A DNA stretch of 10,849 nt from Chloroflexota bacterium (GTDB lineage: Bacteria > Chloroflexota > Anaerolineae > Anaerolineales > UBA11657). The translations under genes and the position numbers were made by a program. Shown piece by piece: positions 6,655-10,849 of the stretch. Within the stretch, counting starts at the first letter, position 1, and each line of letters begins with the position of its first letter. The notes under the pieces were generated by a model, which did not search any database, was not told the DNA's origin, and was given only the letters and a program-made list of their open reading frames with translations. The stretch spans positions 1-10,849 of the forward strand of contig QWRL01000071.1 in assembly GCA_003670425.1 (NCBI GenBank), read 5' to 3'.

Positions 6655-7905
6655 ATGATTTGGGCGTATGAATTAGCACTCGGCACGCGCCTCTTGGGCT
6701 GGTCCGTGTTAAGCATCAGCTGCGGGCTGCTGCTTTTATTGCTGCCGGGCAGCAGCAACCTGCAGCAGGCATTCGCGGTGCAGGCCGTGGCTTGGGGCGC
6801 CATTGACGCCGTGATTGCGCTGGCGGGCCGGCGCACCGCAGCGCGCCGCCCGCGCCCGCCAGCTGCTGAGGCAAAGCACTTGCGGCGCCTCTTGTGGTTG
6901 AACACCGCGCTCGATTTTGTTTACATTGCCGTCGGACTTTATCTGGTGTTTGCGCTGGGACGCGAAGACGCCGTCTGGCGCGGGCACGGCTGGGGCGTTC
7001 TGGTGCAAGGCGCGTTCCTGCTGGTCTTCGACACACTGCACGCGCTGTACATTCCCGGCGAGATGCACCTGCCCGGCCTCAATTTCTTTGCCGGTGCAGA
7101 GCACCAGCCATCCATCGTGCGCGCAGCGCAGCCGGTGGGTGCAGCGCTGCTAGTGCATGGCTTTCCCGGCACGCCGGCTGAACTGCGCAGCGTATCAAAC
7201 GCGCTGCATGGCGCAAACTGGACCGTGCACAACCTGCTGCTGCCCGGCTTTGGCCCGGATATTCCCACAATTGTGGACCGGCGCTGGCATGACTGGGTGA
7301 CGGCTGTGAGCACTGCCCAAGCCGCACTGCAGCGTGATCACGCAACGGTGCTGCTGGTTGGCTACTCTTTTGGCGGCGCCGTCGCCGTGGCGGCCGCCAG
7401 CCAATGCCTGCCCGCGGGCTTGCTGCTGCTGGCTCCGTTCATTTTGCAGCCGCCGCTGTGGCAGCGCATCTTGATTACGCTGCTCGCGCCCTTGCTGCCG
7501 CACAGCTTCCGGCCGTATGCACGCGCCAACTTTGCAGATGCGCGCTTTCGCAGCAGCATGCAGATGTTCTTTGGCGCTGCAGACTTGGATGACCCGGGCG
7601 TGCAGCAAACACTGCGCGGGCTTGCCGTACCCGGCACCTTGATGCAAGAAGTTGCGCAAAGCCGCCGCGCACTCCGGCTTGCCCGGACACTGCGCTTACC
7701 TGTGCTTGTACTGCAAGGCGCCCGCGATGTGGTGTCACGGCCAGTGCACTCCCAAACCTTGGCACGGCTGCTGGGGCCGGCGGCAGCCTACATTTCTGTG
7801 GATGCAGGCCATGAACTTTTGGATGAGACGCAGCCGGCATGGCCGGCAGTAAAAACTGCACTTTTGGAATTTGCACAGCGCGTGGCACCGAAAGCAGTTG
7901 CTTGA
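6655..7905 (+). CDS. membrane-anchored alpha/beta hydrolase with N-terminal four-helix domain
   Basis: This 416-residue protein has two parts. Residues 1-132 hold about four hydrophobic segments (roughly 12-31, 38-56, 82-101 and 112-131) with a charged loop at 59-78, resembling the DUF6992 membrane domain; that name is from memory and tentative. Residues 160-405 form an alpha/beta hydrolase with an HGFPGTPAEL oxyanion region (168-177), the nucleophile elbow GYSFG with S238, and the likely acid D358 (GARD) and base H386 (DAGHE). It should be an active serine hydrolase such as an esterase or lipase; the substrate cannot be told. The frame is open upstream to 6511, but those 48 residues look non-coding. 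MIWAYELALGTR at 6655 is a natural membrane-protein start, although it has no Shine-Dalgarno. A small membrane protein gene follows after 31 bp. Confidence 0.8.
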   Translation: MIWAYELALGTRLLGWSVLSISCGLLLLLLPGSSNLQQAFAVQAVAWGAIDAVIALAGRRTAARRPRPPAAEAKHLRRLLWLNTALDFVYIAVGLYLVFALGREDAVWRGHGWGVLVQGAFLLVFDTLHALYIPGEMHLPGLNFFAGAEHQPSIVRAAQPVGAALLVHGFPGTPAELRSVSNALHGANWTVHNLLLPGFGPDIPTIVDRRWHDWVTAVSTAQAALQRDHATVLLVGYSFGGAVAVAAASQCLPAGLLLLAPFILQPPLWQRILITLLAPLLPHSFRPYARANFADARFRSSMQMFFGAADLDDPGVQQTLRGLAVPGTLMQEVAQSRRALRLARTLRLPVLVLQGARDVVSRPVHSQTLARLLGPAAAYISVDAGHELLDETQPAWPAVKTALLEFAQRVAPKAVA

Positions 7906-7936
7906 CACTCGCTTCAAATTAATTTAAGGTTGGGCA

Positions 7937-8107
7937 ATGCGCGCGTGGTTCAATAAACATCCGGAGGCAGCAGTTGTAGGCGGGAGCGTGACAGCCGGGC
8001 TTGCGTTGGCCGCCCTGGGTTGGGCAGAGCAGCTGCTCTTCCCCACCCTGGCGCTGCTCCTGCTGGTGGTGCTGGTGCGGGAAATGCTCGACCTCTTGCG
8101 CACGTAG
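7937..8107 (+). CDS. small membrane protein, 56 residues, unknown function
   Basis: An ATG at 7937 opens a 56-codon frame ending at TAG 8105-8107. The product begins MRAWFNKHPEAAVVGG and has two hydrophobic segments, about residues 11-29 and 32-48, joined by a short WAEQ turn, then a charged tail (REMLDLLRT). AAGG at 7926-7929 lies 7 nt before the ATG, a usable Shine-Dalgarno. It follows the hydrolase gene by 31 bp on the same strand, so the two may be co-transcribed. A hairpin-predicted helical pair suggests a small integral membrane protein. I recognise no family. The coherent hydrophobic pattern and ribosome site favour a real gene over a chance frame. Confidence 0.55.
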   Translation: MRAWFNKHPEAAVVGGSVTAGLALAALGWAEQLLFPTLALLLLVVLVREMLDLLRT

Positions 8108-8123
8108 AGTACGGACTTCCCGC

Positions 8124-8194
8124 CCGGCTGCAAGGCTGGCACTCAAGCCACCACCTTGGCAACCAGCCGGCCCGCCCGGCCACCGCTAATTTTT
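8124..8194 (+). terminator. structured hairpin region with trailing T run
   Basis: A long bulged stem can form: CCGGCTG (8124-8130) with CAGCCGG (8164-8170), CAAGG (8131-8135) with CCTTG (8154-8158), and TGGC (8137-8140) with GCCA (8147-8150), loop ACTCAA. A small GGCC/GGCC stem (8169-8181) overlaps its end, and TTTTT follows at 8190-8194. It starts 17 nt after the small membrane protein stop, so a terminator of the hydrolase-small protein transcript is the likeliest role. The T run is 20 nt from the main stem, which is longer than usual. Confidence 0.45.
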
Positions 8195-8325
8195 GGACTG
8201 GCAACCCCGCGAGGCGATTGCTGTTCACAAATCACCCTTACCGTTTCCAAAATCAATCTGAAAATACCCGAAACTGCACTTTAAACAGTGTTTGCGCCTG
8301 TTCCAAGTAGCGCAATGCGCTCGAA

Positions 8326-8354
8326 ACAGTTGTTGCCATACTGGCAACAACTGT
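8326..8354. promoter_or_regulatory. perfect inverted-repeat operator before the HTH gene
   Basis: ACAGTTGTTGCCA (8326-8338) and TGGCAACAACTGT (8342-8354) form perfect 13-bp arms around the spacer TAC. The dyad covers the -35 and spacer of the predicted promoter. A further half-site, ACTGTTGCCA (8361-8370), overlaps the -10 and abuts the start codon, and GCAACA at 8378-8383 could pair with TGTTGC at 8363-8368. This is the layout of an autorepression site; the HTH protein or the WYL protein is the obvious candidate ligand. Confidence 0.7.
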
Positions 8355-8363
8355 GGCTATACT
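8333..8363 (+). promoter_or_regulatory. promoter of the HTH-WYL operon
   Basis: TTGCCA (8333-8338) and TATACT (8358-8363) are separated by 19 nt, a somewhat long spacer. The -10 ends 7 nt before the ATG at 8371, so the transcript is probably leaderless, as for imuB. The -35 lies within one arm of the inverted repeat and the -10 overlaps the third half-site. Confidence 0.5.
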
Positions 8364-8370
8364 GTTGCCA

Positions 8371-8739
8371 ATGAGTAGCAACATGCACATAAGTTTTCTG
8401 ACGGTCGCGGGGATCGCCGCCTCCCTGGGGGTGAGCCTGCAGACGGTGCGCAAATACATTCGCGATTTGCCAGCCATCACGGTTGGCCGCACGCGCATTT
8501 ACGATGCCGCATATTTGCAGGAAATTACTGCGCGCATCCTGCTCAACAGCCGCGCACAAGGCAAGGCGGGGGCGTCCAAGCACGAGGTGCGCGAACGGCG
8601 CCAGCGGGCGCTGGAATTGCGCGCCCACGGCAACCTGCGCTATGCCGATATTGCGCGGCTGACCGGCTACAAAACTGAGAGTGGTGTGTGGCGTGCAATC
8701 AATGCCGAGCGCCGGCAGCAGCTGCGCGTGCACCCATGA
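8371..8739 (+). CDS. small DNA-binding protein with two helix-turn-helix segments
   Basis: This 122-residue basic protein has an N-terminal HTH (TVAGIAASLGVSLQTVRKYI, 11-30) followed by a short wing-like stretch ITVGRTRIYDAAYLQEI, resembling the MerR/excisionase winged fold, and a second HTH-like segment in the C-terminal part (about 78-112, with YADIARLTGYKTESGVWRAI). It is likely a transcription factor or an accessory DNA-binding protein. The ATG at 8371 is preferred over a GTG at 8353, which lies upstream of the -10 end, and over an ATG at 8383; a leaderless start fits the promoter. Its stop overlaps the start of the WYL gene (ATGA), so the two are translationally coupled and probably work together. 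The exact family is not recognised. Confidence 0.75.
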   Translation: MSSNMHISFLTVAGIAASLGVSLQTVRKYIRDLPAITVGRTRIYDAAYLQEITARILLNSRAQGKAGASKHEVRERRQRALELRAHGNLRYADIARLTGYKTESGVWRAINAERRQQLRVHP

Positions 8740-9710
8740 GACAGACACGCGCCCTCGCCCGCGCAGAGCGCCTGATAGAAATGGAGCGGCTGTATTTGCA
8801 GGGCTCATTTAGTGACACGGAAATAGCCGAGCGCCTAGGCGTCAATCGCAGCACGGCATTCAAGGACCGCGCTTTGTTGTCACAGCAGGCGCCAATTCTT
8901 CAGGTGCAACCGGGGCACTGGCAGATCGACAAGCGCCGCTATCTTTCCAATGTGCGCCTGACCCTGTACGAGGCATTGGCACTTTACTTGGCGGGCAAAC
9001 GCATGGCGCGCCATACTTATCAGTCGCAGCCGCATGTGGCATCTGCTTTGGAGAAGCTGGCCACCACCCTGCCGGCGCCAATGACGCAGCAGCTGGTGAA
9101 AGCCACCAAGCACTTGCGCGAACAGCGCAAAGACAAAGACCGGCTGGAGGTGATTGAAAAACTTGCCACCGCCTGGTCCGAATTACGCAAAGCGGAGCTG
9201 ACGTATTTTTCACTGCGGGCACAAGCGCCGCTGGTGCACGTCTTCAGCATTTACCTGATTGAGCCCGCCGTCTGGAGCGAGGGCATCTACGTCATCGGCT
9301 ATTCCGATACGCACCGCAAGGTGATAACGCTGCGCGCTGAGCGCATTCAGGAGGCGCATGTACTGCTGACAAATTTTGAAATTCCAAAAGATTTTTCGCT
9401 GACGCCGCGCCTCAACGATGCGTGGGGCATCTGGACCGGACCGGACGCCCCGGTGCAAGTGCGCATGCGCTTCTGCGCCGGGGCCGCCGCGCGCCGCGTG
9501 CAGGAAACCACCTGGCACGGCAGCCAAGAAATTGCGGTGGAGCCAGACGGCAGCTGCGTGCTTTCGGTGCGCGTGGGCAATACAACAGAGATGAAACCTT
9601 TCATCCGGCAATGGGGGCCGGACTGTGAAGTACTAGAGCCGCAAGCGCTGCGCGTGGAGATCGCAGCCGAAATGGCGGCAACAGTTGCGCTCTACGGCGC
9701 AGCTGCCTGA
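8736..9710 (+). CDS. HTH-WYL domain transcriptional regulator
   Basis: This 324-residue protein has an N-terminal HTH (about 11-48, with TEIAERLGVNRSTAFKDRALL), a helical linker (75-150), a WYL domain (about 153-215) and a WCX-like C-terminal extension (about 238-318, ending IRQWGPDCEVLEPQALRVEI). WYL domains sense ligands such as nucleotides or nucleic acid and switch DNA binding; members include BrxR/CapW, which control phage-defence loci. The namesake W-Y-L triad appears here as I-Y-V (GIYVIGYS, 183-190), while the arginines in TLRAERI (198-204) are kept. The frame is open upstream to 8688, but the ATG at 8736 overlapping the preceding stop is the natural start. An ARPP-1 family gene follows after 152 bp. 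Confidence 0.87.
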   Translation: MRQTRALARAERLIEMERLYLQGSFSDTEIAERLGVNRSTAFKDRALLSQQAPILQVQPGHWQIDKRRYLSNVRLTLYEALALYLAGKRMARHTYQSQPHVASALEKLATTLPAPMTQQLVKATKHLREQRKDKDRLEVIEKLATAWSELRKAELTYFSLRAQAPLVHVFSIYLIEPAVWSEGIYVIGYSDTHRKVITLRAERIQEAHVLLTNFEIPKDFSLTPRLNDAWGIWTGPDAPVQVRMRFCAGAAARRVQETTWHGSQEIAVEPDGSCVLSVRVGNTTEMKPFIRQWGPDCEVLEPQALRVEIAAEMAATVALYGAAA

Positions 9711-9714
9711 CCAC

Positions 9715-9731
9715 CGGCGGCGCGGCCGCCG
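9715..9731 (+). terminator. GC hairpin after the WYL gene
   Basis: CGGCGGC (9715-9721) and GCCGCCG (9725-9731) form a perfect 7-bp stem with a 3-nt loop, 5 nt after the WYL stop and followed by a C-rich stretch with no T run. It probably marks the end of the HTH-WYL transcript, although readthrough into the next gene cannot be excluded. The remaining gap to 9847 shows no convincing promoter. Confidence 0.4.
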
Positions 9732-9847
9732 CTCCCCCAACACACCCAGCACCAGGCACAGTCAACGGGCCGGGTGCCCATCGGGCGCCGCGAGGCGCAT
9801 CGTCCACGCAAACTCCGCTTGATAGGCGCGTGTTTGCCACACACCCC

Positions 9848-9855
9848 AAGGAGGG
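9848..9855 (+). promoter_or_regulatory. strong Shine-Dalgarno of the ARPP-1 family gene
   Basis: AAGGAGGG lies 7 nt before the ATG at 9863, the best ribosome site in the window. It fixes the start and contrasts with the SD-less genes upstream. Confidence 0.8.
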
Positions 9856-9862
9856 TAATCTA

Positions 9863-10849
9863 ATGGAACCTATCTCAGGCAACACTCCCATACACCCGGC
9901 GCTAATCAACTCGTGGCTGGAAACCACGCAGCTGGGTACGCCGCAAACGCACCGCCACTTGACGCTCTTCCCGCTGCTGCGCGGCGTCAATGGTTTGGTT
10001 TACCAGACCATGGGCGAGGCTTTTCGGACCGGTGCACTCCAGATACAGGAAGTAAGCAGTGGCGGCTCCGTGCCGGACCTGCAGGCAATAAACACCGGTG
10101 CCCTGCCGGTCTTGCTGCTGGATGGCGAGGAACTGCGCGGTGCAAAGCAGAACCGCGTTCTCAACACCAGCATTCTGCTGGCAGCCCATTCCAAGCTATT
10201 GGTGCCCGTCAGCTGCACCGAAAGCGGCCGCTGGTCCTACAGCCGGCCGGACTTTGAAGACTCGCGCATTCTGATGAGCGCGAAATCCCGCGAATTCAAG
10301 CTGAAGCGCGTTTCCTTGAATTATGAACAGGTGGGCCGCCCGGTGTCAGACCAAGGCGAAGTGTGGGCCCGCATCGAGCAGGAGACGCAGAATCTTCGCG
10401 GCTCCTCGCGCACCAGCGCCATGCGCGACGTGTACGAGCAGCAGGCCGGGAACATGGATGAATACCAGCGGGCGTTCACCGTACTGCCAGGTCAATGCGG
10501 TTTGCTGGCAGTGCTGAATGGCAAGCCGCTGGGTTGCGACTTGCTCTCGCGCACTGAAGCCTACGCCAGTGTGCACACCAAACTGGTGCAGAGCTACGTG
10601 ATAGATGCGCTGCAGGAACTGCCGCTTCCGAAAGCGGAGGATGCGCAAGCCTCAGGCCCGGCCTTCCTGGCCGCCGCCCAGCACTGCAATTGCCGCTCTT
10701 ACGCAGCCGTAGGAATGGGCGCCGATGTGCGCATGGACTCTGCGATTGTGTCTGGTGCCGCACTCGTGGTGGACCACACGGTGGTGCATCTGAGTCTGTT
10801 TGCCGGCAATGCCGCCACGAGCCCGGACCCGTCCGAAAGCATGCGCAGT
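9863..10849 (+). CDS. ARPP-1 family (DUF6569) protein, open at the window end
   Basis: The frame is open for 329 residues and reaches the window edge without a stop. The hallmark of the ARPP-1 domain is present: LDGEELRGAKQNR (86-98), VLNTSILLAAHSKLLVPVSC (99-118) and ESGRW (120-124). The segment DHTVVHLSLF (304-313) looks like the usual domain end, so nearly the whole protein is seen. There is no signal peptide or membrane segment, so it should be cytoplasmic. The family is named for its association with ADP-ribosylglycohydrolase and rhodanese-phosphatase proteins, which suggests a role in NAD or ADP-ribose metabolism; no reaction is established. It has its own strong ribosome site and follows the HTH-WYL pair, which may regulate it. 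The family call is from motif memory. Confidence 0.75.
   Translation, partial: MEPISGNTPIHPALINSWLETTQLGTPQTHRHLTLFPLLRGVNGLVYQTMGEAFRTGALQIQEVSSGGSVPDLQAINTGALPVLLLDGEELRGAKQNRVLNTSILLAAHSKLLVPVSCTESGRWSYSRPDFEDSRILMSAKSREFKLKRVSLNYEQVGRPVSDQGEVWARIEQETQNLRGSSRTSAMRDVYEQQAGNMDEYQRAFTVLPGQCGLLAVLNGKPLGCDLLSRTEAYASVHTKLVQSYVIDALQELPLPKAEDAQASGPAFLAAAQHCNCRSYAAVGMGADVRMDSAIVSGAALVVDHTVVHLSLFAGNAATSPDPSESMRS

Larger units (their letters stand above)
8157..8370. repeat. five copies of TGGCAAC / GTTGCCA before the HTH-WYL operon
   Basis: TGGCAAC occurs at 8157-8163, 8199-8205 and 8342-8348, and its complement GTTGCCA at 8332-8338 and 8364-8370. Three of the five cluster at the promoter and ATG of the HTH gene. 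One copy (8157-8163) falls inside the hairpin region and may be coincidental. The motif is rare elsewhere in the window (one copy noticed, inside dnaE2 near 3918). The density suggests binding sites for a local regulator. Confidence 0.55.

Noticed and set aside
8688..8735. Upstream start for the WYL protein
   Set aside because: It would overlap the HTH gene by about 50 bp, while the ATG at 8736 forms a standard ATGA coupling and the HTH begins soon after it.
9750..9800. Hairpin GGTGCCC / GGGCGCC in the gap before the ARPP-1 gene
   Set aside because: The stem needs a G-T pair, has a very short loop and is expected by chance in this GC-rich stretch; no regulatory role can be supported.
1..10849. 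CRISPR array, tRNA, rRNA or insertion sequence
   Set aside because: Reading through the window showed no regularly spaced direct repeats, no tRNA or rRNA-like segment, and no transposase frame or terminal inverted repeats. The only clear repeats are the operator-like dyads at 8157-8383.

Overview
The window is a GC-rich bacterial chromosome segment with alanine-rich proteins, few good Shine-Dalgarno sites, and at least two genes whose start codon lies 7-8 nt after a -10 box, so leaderless transcripts are likely. A LexA box of the GAAC-N4-GTTC type, an R2-like ligand-binding oxidase and an imuB-dnaE2 pair together suggest Chloroflexota, possibly Anaerolineae-like. This is inference: Actinobacteria share the LexA box type, and no rRNA or phylogenetic marker is present.

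Layout. On the minus strand, an R2-like Mn/Fe ligand-binding oxidase (893-1792) is followed by a lipoprotein cyclophilin (119-844) and a strong GC hairpin (84-108). Divergent from the oxidase, and sharing a 67-bp promoter region, is a plus-strand SOS mutagenesis cassette: a catalytically dead Y-family protein (imuB, 1860-3293) and the error-prone replicative-type polymerase dnaE2 (3357-6410). A consensus LexA box (1854-1865) overlaps the imuB start codon, just after a near-consensus sigma70 promoter. No imuA gene lies between or upstream of the pair in this window.

Next comes a membrane-anchored alpha/beta hydrolase (6655-7905), then an unannotated 56-residue small membrane protein (7937-8107), then a structured hairpin region. 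The right part is a regulatory cluster: a small protein with two helix-turn-helix segments (8371-8739), overlapping by ATGA a wHTH-WYL transcription factor (8736-9710), then a gene of the ARPP-1/DUF6569 family (9863 to the window end), named for association with ADP-ribosylglycohydrolase and rhodanese-phosphatase systems. The HTH-WYL pair is preceded by a perfect 13-bp inverted repeat and five copies of TGGCAAC/GTTGCCA in 214 bp, the kind of operator expected of an autoregulated switch.

The parts best worth follow-up are the LexA box placed on a leaderless start codon, the HTH-WYL operator array with its ARPP-1 neighbour (possibly the left edge of a stress or defence island that continues beyond the window), and the previously missed small membrane protein.
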